Source of the DNA: Peptococcaceae bacterium | GTDB lineage: Bacteria; Bacillota; Peptococcia; DRI-13; PHAD01 | Direction: 5' to 3' | Assembly: GCA_024655825.1 (NCBI GenBank) | Contig: JANLFJ010000022.1 | Coordinates: 1 to 48,266 of the forward strand | Length of the DNA stretch: 48,266 bases | Shown: positions 25,065 through 34,156 of the stretch, one piece after another | Numbering within the stretch: position 1 is the stretch's first letter | Layout of the letters: every line of letters starts with the position of its first letter | Notes under the pieces: model-generated | Told to the model about the DNA's origin: nothing | What the model saw: only the letters and a program-made list of their open reading frames with translations | The model's database searches: none | Program-made: the position numbers and the translations under genes

Positions 25065-26702
25065 TCAGGCGAATTGTCCTTTAAATTTTTTCAAGGCGCG
25101 CTTTCTGACCTGCTCCACCTTGGTGCTTCGGTCGCTCTTCATGCCTTTAATAGCGTCAAATGCTTGTGCCGAACCAAGCAGGGCCAAAGTTTCGATACCC
25201 CGGATGCGTATTTCCGCTTTCCGGTCGTTCAAGAGTTTCTTTAAATGCGGCAGGGCCTCTTCACCTATCAATGCCAGCGCGTACTTGGCAAGCGAAGCCT
25301 CGCGCCTGGGGCCCTTAAGGCTGGCTATCAAGGCTGGAATAGCCCTCACGCTTTCAATCATCCCCAGCCCAAGAATGGCCACGGCTTTGAGGGCATGCTG
25401 GTCGGACGAGAGATACGGCAGAAGAAAGGGCTCGATCTTTTCTTTGTGCTTTTCACATAAGGAAACCAGAATCTCATCCATATCCTCGGCCTTAACGCGG
25501 GACAGGTTTTGAAAGACACGCGGCAGATCTTCTTCCCTTCCCCGTTTAACCAGCTGCAGTATTTCTTCCGACGAAAGCGGTTCAACCGAAAACCCGCGTT
25601 TTTCCTGGCGGATTTCTAAAAAATTATAGACCTTTGTTTCCCTTTCATTCGTCTCTTTAGAGTGGAGAACTTTGTGGTAATAGCTTTCATAACCCGGGTG
25701 AGGCAAAAAGTGTTCCTCGAATAACTCATTGGCGAGAGCATAAAACCGGCGCGACAAATGGATGCGGGAAAGAAAGCCGTTCCGCAAAACAACCAGGGGG
25801 ATGCTTTCCTCCGCAAGGGGAGATACCCAGTACGGCATGATAAACTCAGGAATCTCTTTGAGGACGTCTTCCATAATTTTACACGCGTAATCTCTGTCCC
25901 TATTCCCCGTAAATAATTCACCCGACAAATAAATGCTGTAGAACTCGGAGGGCACGTTATTTTTGTTAACCTTTACCCTTCTTCCTAACCATAAAACAAC
26001 CACGTCATTTTTAATATTGGGTCTTCTGCTGTGCTGAATCCTGTGGAGGGCGTGAAGAATATGCCGCGTCACAATTTCTTCGGCTTCTTCCAAGTTGCCG
26101 GCTCTTTTCAAAAAAGCAGTAAAGTCCATGTAAAAACCCCAGGCTTTGCGCAAGAGAACTTCTTTATTGATAAAGCTGTCATCTGCCTGGTCATTTGAAA
26201 ACGAAGGTAGAAGCAGTGGTTTTTGGCCGTCCATGTGGCGCTGGAGATCATAGCAAAGCATTCCCGGCAAGTATACGGTCTTTATTCCAGAGCATACGAA
26301 TTCTCTTTCAAACCGGTAAATATAATATATGTTAATGCTTTTTTTCTCCAGTACACACCGGAGATTGTGGGTATCCATAGGGTTGTTCAGGTCAAAACAA
26401 AAAATGCCCTTTATTATATTATCATAATACAGTTCCAGTTCAATCTTGTACCGCTGGCTGATGTTTAAGGCAAACTCTTCATGAGCGCTGGGCATTTCCT
26501 CAATATCGTCATCATCTGATAAAAGAAGATAAAAGTCCACCTCTCCACCTGAATTCAGAGCATGGCAGGCATTTCCCTTCCTGTCAAAATGCTTGATAAT
26601 CCGGCTGTGCCTGAACGGATGAAGAAAGGGGTCCTGTTGGGTAGGCGGCATGCTTAAAGAATAGACCTTTTTCTTGTTGTTTTCTTTTGAAAGGTAGCTC
26701 AT
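25065..26702 (-). CDS. HEAT-repeat protein with unknown N-terminal region
   Basis: A 545-residue soluble protein. About residues 1-370 match nothing I recognise. From about 375 to the end there are HEAT-like helical repeats, clearest in LKAVAILGLGMIESVRAIPALIASLKG, YALALIGEEALPHLKKLLNDRKAEIRIRGIETLALLGS (C-terminal third). HEAT repeats form protein-binding solenoids. The ATG at 26702 has GGAGG 4 bases upstream. It lies 50 bases before the histidine kinase gene, so it may be a signalling partner, for instance a regulator of the kinase; this is inference from position. No signal peptide is present. Confidence 0.7.
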   Translation of the reverse strand: MSYLSKENNKKKVYSLSMPPTQQDPFLHPFRHSRIIKHFDRKGNACHALNSGGEVDFYLLLSDDDDIEEMPSAHEEFALNISQRYKIELELYYDNIIKGIFCFDLNNPMDTHNLRCVLEKKSINIYYIYRFEREFVCSGIKTVYLPGMLCYDLQRHMDGQKPLLLPSFSNDQADDSFINKEVLLRKAWGFYMDFTAFLKRAGNLEEAEEIVTRHILHALHRIQHSRRPNIKNDVVVLWLGRRVKVNKNNVPSEFYSIYLSGELFTGNRDRDYACKIMEDVLKEIPEFIMPYWVSPLAEESIPLVVLRNGFLSRIHLSRRFYALANELFEEHFLPHPGYESYYHKVLHSKETNERETKVYNFLEIRQEKRGFSVEPLSSEEILQLVKRGREEDLPRVFQNLSRVKAEDMDEILVSLCEKHKEKIEPFLLPYLSSDQHALKAVAILGLGMIESVRAIPALIASLKGPRREASLAKYALALIGEEALPHLKKLLNDRKAEIRIRGIETLALLGSAQAFDAIKGMKSDRSTKVEQVRKRALKKFKGQFA

Positions 26703-26847
26703 ATTGCCTCCGCTTTTTCGACAAATAGAATAGAAAAACATTAATTTTTATTCTTTTGCTTCAAGTTTTTTACTTCTACAAATATGAAAATTTCCCTGCA
26801 AAAGGGTAAATTAATTTTCTCTCTTCTCTTTCGTTCGAGTTTGTATA

Positions 26848-26871
26848 AAATGTGATTTTAATAACACATTT
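26848..26871. repeat. Inverted repeat in the HEAT/DUF1657 divergent intergenic region
   Basis: AAATGTG and CACATTT flank ten A/T bases. Downstream, TTCATA (26875-26880) and GATAAT are spaced by 17 bases, a possible promoter for the DUF1657 gene; this could be sigma-A or a forespore sigma-G type (GATAATA resembles CATnnTA). The region 26703-26945 holds nothing else I can support. Confidence 0.35.
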
Positions 26872-26945
26872 CCATTCATACATACTTTAAAAATGAAGAT
26901 AATACAAATGAACCATTTATATTTCTCAACTGGAGGTAGGTACTC

Positions 26946-27221
26946 ATGACAGTCGGCACCAAAATCCACCAGACGCTGGCAAGCCTTGAGGCGGCAACAG
27001 CCGAAATGAAAACGTTTGCCCTGGAAACAGAAGATAAAGCGGCCAAGCAAATGTTCAGCCAGTTTGCCCAGCAGCTGGATTCCATCTGCCATGGACTGAG
27101 CGCCCGTGTCAATTATATTGAGCAGCAAGAACCTCAATATAAAGTATTTAATAATGCCATCCAGCAGGGAAATCAGCAAAATGCACAGCAAAACAAAATG
27201 AACCAGACAAAATTGCAATAA
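26946..27221 (+). CDS. DUF1657 domain protein
   Basis: A 91-residue helical protein covering the DUF1657 family: TVGTKIHQTLASLEAATAEMKTFAL, then an EDKAAKQMFSQFAQQLDSI stretch and a Gln/Asn-rich tail. In spore-forming Firmicutes, DUF1657 genes often occur with spoVA or DUF421 genes and are forespore-expressed; neither neighbour is here. GGAGGTAG gives a strong ribosome site. The whole opposite strand is also open (26811-27218), which I regard as a shadow. A terminator hairpin begins at its stop codon. Confidence 0.85.
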   Translation: MTVGTKIHQTLASLEAATAEMKTFALETEDKAAKQMFSQFAQQLDSICHGLSARVNYIEQQEPQYKVFNNAIQQGNQQNAQQNKMNQTKLQ

Positions 27222-27240
27222 GGGGACGAAAGGTCCCCTT
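27220..27240. terminator. Bidirectional hairpin terminator
   Basis: AAGGGGAC (27220-27227) and GTCCCCTT (27233-27240) around GAAAG, lying between the convergent DUF1657 and Mrr-like genes. The T-tract is moderate on either side. Confidence 0.65.
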
Positions 27241-27245
27241 ATTGT

Positions 27246-28154
27246 TTAGAAGACAAGTTTTTCTTCATCCCTGGGCTGCTTATTGATTAATGATAAAACG
27301 GCCAGAATTGCCAGTAAAACGGCAAAAAACAGGTTCAGACAGGAAATGCCCAGGCCGAACCTGTCCATCACAAGCAGGACAGCGCTGTAAGCCAGGTACT
27401 GGCCGTATTTATTGCTATCCAGCATCTCTTTTTTAATAACAGCGATTTTTCTTTGCCTGTTTGCACTTTCTCGCTTGAGAATTGCGTCTATCTCCTGTTC
27501 CGACGGGTAAAAACGGCTCCTGCGCAATAAGCCTTTCAGTTTGCTCCCGTTGTAAAGTTTTAGATCAACGCCGTAACGCTCGCCAAGAAGGCTAGCTTTG
27601 TGGCTGAATTCACCATTGGTAAAAATGCGCGCCTTTTTAATCTCGTGCTGCCGGCAGTAATGCAGGATTTGCATAACATCCCTGGTTTCTACAAGTCCTC
27701 CGTCAACCAGGTAACGAAAAAATACGCCCGTTTTCTCGTTTTCATAAAGACCTGTTAAAACATCTCCTTGCAGTTCCATAGAATTAACGGAATACATGCG
27801 GCCTATTTCTTCTTTCAACGCTTCCATCACTTCATGGTGGTCCGCCTTATCGATTCTCCGGTTATACTCACCTTCAGCCAGCTTTTGACGATATTTCGCA
27901 ATTAACCTGCGGATTTTGATTTTATTCAAGAAGCAGATACCTACAACCAGGATGAAAAAGACCAGAGTCATACTACACACAGCCTGCCGGTAAGTGTCGG
28001 TGTTGTGGAAAACAAAAAACCCGGTTGCCGTAAAAATAAGCAAATGGTTGAATATCCCGGCGCCGCGAGGCCTTCGCTCCTGGCTCAAACAAAAATCCCT
28101 GAGCAACCGCCTTTCTTTCCATCCAGCATACCACTTTTTCCATCTCACAACCAA
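27246..28154 (-). CDS. Membrane protein with degenerate Mrr-like nuclease fold
   Basis: A 302-residue protein with hydrophobic segments at about 38-75 (LLIFTATGFFVF and MTLVFFILVVGICFL) and 250-292. Between them, about 118-225, is a restriction-endonuclease-like fold of the Mrr_cat type: ELQGDVLTGL, VFFRYLVDGGLVETRDVMQIL, ARIFTNGEFSHKASLLGERYGVDLKLYNGSKLKGLL. The tail resembles the usual TNGxFT...A...gi.LidG..L pattern, but the catalytic Q/ExK is replaced by FFR, so nuclease activity is doubtful. Start is TTG with GGGGG upstream. The function is unknown. Confidence 0.55.
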   Translation of the reverse strand: MVVRWKKWYAGWKERRLLRDFCLSQERRPRGAGIFNHLLIFTATGFFVFHNTDTYRQAVCSMTLVFFILVVGICFLNKIKIRRLIAKYRQKLAEGEYNRRIDKADHHEVMEALKEEIGRMYSVNSMELQGDVLTGLYENEKTGVFFRYLVDGGLVETRDVMQILHYCRQHEIKKARIFTNGEFSHKASLLGERYGVDLKLYNGSKLKGLLRRSRFYPSEQEIDAILKRESANRQRKIAVIKKEMLDSNKYGQYLAYSAVLLVMDRFGLGISCLNLFFAVLLAILAVLSLINKQPRDEEKLVF

Positions 28155-28256
28155 ATAACCCCCTGTCTCCAGTGTGACCAGTTAATCTCCAGGATATTCA
28201 AATGAGCCGCACCGCCCCGCAGGTTTTAAACGCATAAACACACCACAAAGGCGTGT

Positions 28257-29204
28257 TTACGCGTTCAACTCTATTCGCCTGGAAAGGCTGAATGGCTGCA
28301 AGACTGCTTCTTCCACTTTCAAGTCCCGGTCCAGCACGAGTGTTCCGTTATGCAAAAACCTTTCCTCGACCAGATAACGCAGGTCCATAAAATGCCCCAC
28401 GTATTTGTCTTCCACCACATCGCACTCGACATGATAAAAAGGCGTAAAATCGCGGAAAAACCTGCCCAGCACAGACTCCTGCATCGCCATCCTCAGGTCG
28501 CCTTTCGCGGGGTGAAGGCGGCGCACTATTTTGAACTTTCTTTTTAAAACGTTGACGGTTCCCACCACGTTCTTGCCGGGAAAGCGCATAATAAAGTTCC
28601 AGACAAAGAAGTAGCGCATGGAAGGCAGGATGTAAATCCTGGCTTGCGGGTACCGGCGAGCCAGGCGCGATTTCACCATGCGGTGAGCCCAAAGACGCAT
28701 TAACCATCGTATAAAAAGATAAATACCTATAAGCCCAAGCGCAATAAGGTTATAACGAGCCTGTTCCCCCGCGGCTGCCAGCAAAACGCACAAGCCAAAA
28801 ATAACCGGATCAAAGATCAGCAGCAGGTTGAAGGACCATTTTTCCTTTTTAAGCGGCCAGAGGAGATTAACCCCGTAAGAATTGAACAAATCAAGCAGGC
28901 TGTGCGAAAGCGCCCCGAAAAAAGCCCAAAATACCAGTACATTGAATCCCTGCTCCGGATAAAAAGGGGCCAGGACAGCCCCGGTGACCAGGGCTAGAAA
29001 AGCAAGTCCGGGCAGTGAATGAGACATTTTGCGGTGCTGTTTCAAATAGGCGTAATCGCCCCAAAAACGGGCTGCAATGTCCACGTCCGGGGCGATCGCA
29101 CCCAATGTGCTCGCCATCATAATCCCGTTGCTTAACGAAAAACCTGATCCCGCTTTGCTTCCAATAACCAGTCCCGCCAAGGCATGAGTTACCGGGTCCA
29201 TCAT
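28257..29204 (-). CDS. YdjM-type membrane-bound metal-dependent hydrolase (DUF457)
   Basis: A 315-residue polytopic membrane protein. The family's motifs are DPVTHALAGLVIGS at the N-terminus, LGAIAPDVDIAARFWG, HRKMSHSLPGL and LSHSLLDLFNSYGVNLLWP, together giving the His/Asp metal-site residues. Four or five transmembrane helices lie between residues 20 and 175; a soluble C-terminal half follows, without recognised motifs. The family (PF04307) is called metal-dependent hydrolase, but no substrate is established. Confidence 0.85.
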   Translation of the reverse strand: MMDPVTHALAGLVIGSKAGSGFSLSNGIMMASTLGAIAPDVDIAARFWGDYAYLKQHRKMSHSLPGLAFLALVTGAVLAPFYPEQGFNVLVFWAFFGALSHSLLDLFNSYGVNLLWPLKKEKWSFNLLLIFDPVIFGLCVLLAAAGEQARYNLIALGLIGIYLFIRWLMRLWAHRMVKSRLARRYPQARIYILPSMRYFFVWNFIMRFPGKNVVGTVNVLKRKFKIVRRLHPAKGDLRMAMQESVLGRFFRDFTPFYHVECDVVEDKYVGHFMDLRYLVEERFLHNGTLVLDRDLKVEEAVLQPFSLSRRIELNA

Positions 29205-29307
29205 CCTGCTCCTTTGTGGCCATAATTAGCCCGAACAATACCGGGCCGGATAACCCGCAGCAGTCATTATAACATACCTTTTTGCAGATAATAACTGGTA
29301 CTTGTTG

Positions 29308-30945
29308 CTACTGCATACTCATCATATAACCGCTGTACCCGCCGCTTAAGTTATAGACATCATACCCTTTTTGTTTGAGAAAGCGGTAAGCGACATATGA
29401 CCTGTAGCCCACACCGCAGTACAGGACGATCTTTTTCCTTGAATCCAGCTCCCGGTAGCGCTGGCGCAGTTCATCAAGGGGAAGGTTTAGCGCCCCTTTC
29501 ACAGAGCCTTTCTCATTTTCCGCCGGCGTCCGAACATCAACTACCGTGACTTCTTCTTTTTCCAGCATTTCTTTAAGCTGGGCAGGTGTTACGTGCCGGA
29601 CATCCCCCCGCAGGATATTGGCAGCCACCATGCCGGCCATTATGGCCGGGTCTTTGGCCGAAGCAAACGGCGGTGCATACGGCAAATCAAGGTGTTCCAG
29701 GTCAAGTACGCTGAGATTAGCGTAAACAGCCACAGCCAGAGCGTCAATTCGCTTGTCCACACCTTTCCAACCCACTCCCTGGGCTCCCAGGACCCTGCCG
29801 GTGTGTTCCTCGACAACGATTTTAATTATCATGCGTCTGGCTTCTGGATAGTAAGTGGCGTGATCATGCGAAGGGGTATAAGACACATAACAGTTCATCC
29901 CCAGTTCCCTGGCTTCTTTTTCGCTCAAACCGGTACGGGCTGCCGTCAGCTCACCCACTTTTATGATGGCCGATCCCATGACCCCCTTGAACAGGAGTTT
30001 ACCGCCCGCGGCATTGGCTCCGGCAATTCGCCCCTGCTTGTTGGCGCTCCCCGCCAGCGGTATTCTTACTTTTTTACCCGAAACCAGGTGTACGGATTCA
30101 ACAATGTCGCCCGCCGCGTAGATGTCGGGATCGCTGGTCAGCATTGTGGCATCGGCAACCACTCCCCCGGCTGTCCCAACAGCAAGTCCCGCTTTACGGG
30201 CCAAATCGAGACGCGGCTTTGCGCCGATGGCCAGTATGACCATCTCCGTCTTAATCCTCGTGCCGTCTTCCAGGATAACCTCTTCCACTTTGCCGTCGCC
30301 AAGTATGGCCTGCAGTGAATTCCCCAGGCAGATTCTCAAGCCCATATCCTTAAGGTGCGATTCAAGCGGAAGGGAAAACTCCGGATCGAAATTGGGAATG
30401 AGTTGGGGCATTTTTTCCACCAGCGTGGTAACAAGACCCCTCTTGAGAAGCGCTTCCGCCGTTTCCAGGCCAATGAATCCGCCGCCTACTATCACCGCGG
30501 ATTTAAGCCCCTCCTGAATGTTTTCTGTAATCTTCTCCACGTCGGGTACTGTAAAAACAGCATGCACCTGCGGCAGGTCAACTCCAGGCAGCGGCGGAAT
30601 GATAGGTTCGCTTCCGGGGGCCAGGATGAGCTTGTCATATGTCTCTTTTACCGTTTCTCCAGCAGCCTTGACGGTTACTGTTTTCCCCTGCGGGTCTATA
30701 TCCGTAACCTCGTGGTTAATGCGAACATCAATATTAAAACGTTTCTTAAAAAGCTCGGGGGAAACAAGAATCAGGGATTCTCTTTTCTGGATTTCGCCCC
30801 CTACGTAATAGGGAAGCCCGCAGTTGGCGAACGACACGTACGGACCTTTCTCCAGGATAACGATCTCCGCCTCCTCGTTAACACGCCGTGCTTTGGTCGC
30901 GGCGGATGCCCCGGCCGCCACCCCGCCCACGATGACAATCTTCAT
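29308..30945 (-). CDS. cdr: CoA-disulfide reductase fused to rhodanese
   Basis: A 545-residue NAD(P)H-dependent flavoprotein with a C-terminal rhodanese domain. FAD and NAD folds are marked by GGVAAGASAATKARR at the start, VIVGGGFIGLETAEAL, and YAAGDIVE. Cys42 in SFANCGLPYY is the single redox cysteine that forms a CoA mixed disulfide in this family. The rhodanese domain (about 455-540) has VVDVRTPAEN and catalytic Cys510 in YCGVGYRS. Such fusions reduce CoA persulfide or polysulfides, linking it to sulfur handling by the cysEK and SQR-like genes. A promoter and palindrome lie upstream. Confidence 0.9.
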   Translation of the reverse strand: MKIVIVGGVAAGASAATKARRVNEEAEIVILEKGPYVSFANCGLPYYVGGEIQKRESLILVSPELFKKRFNIDVRINHEVTDIDPQGKTVTVKAAGETVKETYDKLILAPGSEPIIPPLPGVDLPQVHAVFTVPDVEKITENIQEGLKSAVIVGGGFIGLETAEALLKRGLVTTLVEKMPQLIPNFDPEFSLPLESHLKDMGLRICLGNSLQAILGDGKVEEVILEDGTRIKTEMVILAIGAKPRLDLARKAGLAVGTAGGVVADATMLTSDPDIYAAGDIVESVHLVSGKKVRIPLAGSANKQGRIAGANAAGGKLLFKGVMGSAIIKVGELTAARTGLSEKEARELGMNCYVSYTPSHDHATYYPEARRMIIKIVVEEHTGRVLGAQGVGWKGVDKRIDALAVAVYANLSVLDLEHLDLPYAPPFASAKDPAIMAGMVAANILRGDVRHVTPAQLKEMLEKEEVTVVDVRTPAENEKGSVKGALNLPLDELRQRYRELDSRKKIVLYCGVGYRSYVAYRFLKQKGYDVYNLSGGYSGYMMSMQ

Positions 30946-30968
30946 TTCTCCATGCTCCTTTCAAGTTG

Positions 30969-31010
30969 ATTAGCGCTAATTTTTCTGCTAATTATTATAT
31001 ATCAATTATA
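30969..31010 (-). promoter_or_regulatory. CoA-disulfide reductase promoter and palindromic operator
   Basis: On the minus strand a TATAAT box (31010-31005) with a poor -35 precedes the gene. A perfect 12-bp palindrome ATTAGCGCTAAT (30969-30980), with a further GCTAATT half-site beside it, lies between start site and coding region. A redox- or persulfide-responsive repressor is plausible; none is encoded nearby. Confidence 0.5.
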
Positions 31011-31062
31011 CGATATGAGGAAACTTTTTGCACATGTTTTCACAAATTTTGGAGAATAACAA

Positions 31063-31083
31063 GACCTGCCTCCATTGCAGGTC
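31063..31083 (-). terminator. Hairpin after obg
   Basis: GACCTGC and GCAGGTC around a 7-base loop, followed on the minus strand by TTGTTATT. A moderate intrinsic terminator. Confidence 0.55.
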
Positions 31084-31086
31084 CTG

Positions 31087-32948
<1,862 letters not shown>

Positions 32949-32971
32949 ATGTCGCAGCGTTCCAGATACGC

Positions 32972-33000
32972 AAAAAAGTCCCGGATTTTAGCCCGGGACT
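32972..33000 (-). terminator. Terminator between rpmA and spo0B
   Basis: Minus-strand AGTCCCGG pairs with CCGGGACT around an 8-base loop, followed by T residues. Confidence 0.85.
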
Positions 33001-33017
33001 CTATCCATCAGATTTGT

Positions 33018-33296
33018 TTAAGCGTAAACGCTGACCTGTTTTCTTTCCTTATCCTTTCGCTCAAATTTAACGTGACCGCTGATTAAGGCAAACAGGGTAT
33101 CATCTTTTCCTCTGCCCACGTTTTCGCCGGGATGGATCTTTGTGCCCCTCTGCCTGACCAGGATATTACCCGCATTTACAAACTGACCATCGGACCTTTT
33201 TGCTCCGAGCCTCTTCGCTTCGCTGTCCCTGCCGTTCCGGGAACTGCCGACACCTTTTTTATGAGCAAAAAGCTGCAAATTTATTTTGAACAGCAT
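33018..33296 (-). CDS. rpmA: 50S ribosomal protein L27, with Prp-cleaved N-terminus
   Basis: 92 residues. It begins [15 protein letters not shown], the Firmicutes N-terminal extension that ends in LQLFA and is removed by the Prp protease to expose the mature HKKG end at the peptidyl-transferase centre. The rest ([14 protein letters not shown]) is standard L27. The ATG at 33296 has AGGAGGTGG upstream, inside the end of prp, with which it overlaps by 16 bases. Part of the rplU-prp-rpmA transcript. Confidence 0.96.
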   Translation of the reverse strand: MLFKINLQLFAHKKGVGSSRNGRDSEAKRLGAKRSDGQFVNAGNILVRQRGTKIHPGENVGRGKDDTLFALISGHVKFERKDKERKQVSVYA

Positions 33297-33688
33297 TTGG
33301 TCCACCTCCTCTTTTTTACTTTAAGATAAGTTCCGTACTCCTCGGCGATGCTCTCCAATCCCAGCTCCATTGTGCGGATTATCGCCTGCGCCAGGCTCAT
33401 TTCTTCCGCGGGAAGCTGGTCCGGAAGCCAGCATTCCAGGTACCCCTCATTGTCAATTTTCCAGCCAGGCTTTTGGCTGAGATGGGCATCAAGCCCCAGC
33501 AAAGCTGCCTGAGCAAGCGCAGAAACGCTGGCACAAACCAGGTCATAACCCGGCTCGGCCATCCCGGCATGCCCCTCGATCACGTAACCCTTGATCAGCC
33601 TCTTTTTTCCCCCGCCGGCTTCTCTTCCGGCGTTATACCCCTCTGGAGCACAACCCGGTTCCACATAATAGATTATGGCTTCGATCAT
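33281..33688 (-). CDS. prp: Ribosomal-processing cysteine protease Prp
   Basis: A 135-residue protease that cleaves the L27 N-terminal extension. [28 protein letters not shown] has the catalytic His and Cys of Prp (the H in GHAG, the C in VCASVSA). The extra C-terminal tail after residue 105 is slightly longer than common. Its ATG overlaps the rplU stop codon by 4 bases, which couples translation. The substrate is encoded by the next gene. Confidence 0.9.
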   Translation of the reverse strand: MIEAIIYYVEPGCAPEGYNAGREAGGGKKRLIKGYVIEGHAGMAEPGYDLVCASVSALAQAALLGLDAHLSQKPGWKIDNEGYLECWLPDQLPAEEMSLAQAIIRTMELGLESIAEEYGTYLKVKKRRWTKCCSK

Positions 33689-33999
33689 TTTGCTTCAATC
33701 TTTTCAACAATGACCCTCGTATAAGGCTGCCTGTGGCCGTGCATCCGGCGATAGTTTTTTTTGGGCTTGTATTTGAAAACCAATATTTTCTCGCCTTTGC
33801 CGTGTTCCAGCACTTTCAGGACAACTTTCGCCCCTTCCAGCACAGGTCTGCCTACGTCAATTTTACCGTCCTTAACTACAGCCAAAACACTGTTTACCTC
33901 CACGGTTTCATCTATGCCGGCATTTAGCTTCTCGACCTGAAGGATGTCTCCTTCCCGGACTTTGTACTGTTTTCCGCCAGTTTCAATAATGGCATACAT
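33685..33999 (-). CDS. rplU: 50S ribosomal protein L21
   Basis: 104 residues of normal length: [18 protein letters not shown] at the start and [19 protein letters not shown] at the end. First gene of the rplU-prp-rpmA operon, preceded by an L21-type leader and its own promoter. Confidence 0.97.
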   Translation of the reverse strand: MYAIIETGGKQYKVREGDILQVEKLNAGIDETVEVNSVLAVVKDGKIDVGRPVLEGAKVVLKVLEHGKGEKILVFKYKPKKNYRRMHGHRQPYTRVIVEKIEAK

Positions 34000-34002
34000 T
34001 AC

Positions 34003-34121
34003 GTTTACACCTCCCTGACCTGTACTCGCCAGCCACCAGGCAGCGGCGCGGGTTCACACCCTTGCCCAGGGCCGCATTTGAGCCCGTGGTGAGCGGTTTG
34101 GCAGGCACGCGACGCCTACGA
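34003..34121 (-). ncRNA. L21 leader (rplU 5'-UTR autoregulatory RNA)
   Basis: The minus-strand leader of about 120 nt can fold into several hairpins. First, GTAGGC pairs with GCCTGC. Then GGGC pairs with GCCC, and GGGT-GTGA-ACCC has a GNRA tetraloop. CGCC and GGCG enclose GCTGCCTGGTGGCT, after which comes the ribosome site. Position and sequence resemble the Rfam L21 leader of Firmicutes, through which L21 is thought to control its own synthesis. The match was judged by eye. Confidence 0.65.
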
Positions 34122-34127
34122 TAGTTA

Positions 34128-34156
34128 ATTTTATTACATCAATCCCCTGATGTCAA
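34128..34156 (-). promoter_or_regulatory. rplU promoter, -35 embedded in the rng stop codon
   Basis: TTGACA (34156-34151), 17-base spacer, TAAAAT (34133-34128). The TGA stop of rng (34155-34153) is part of the -35 box. Confidence 0.75.

Noticed and set aside
26811-27218. Minus-strand open frame opposite the DUF1657 gene
   Set aside because: It mirrors a well-supported DUF1657 gene with a strong ribosome site; the translated product is Cys/Leu-rich and not family-like.
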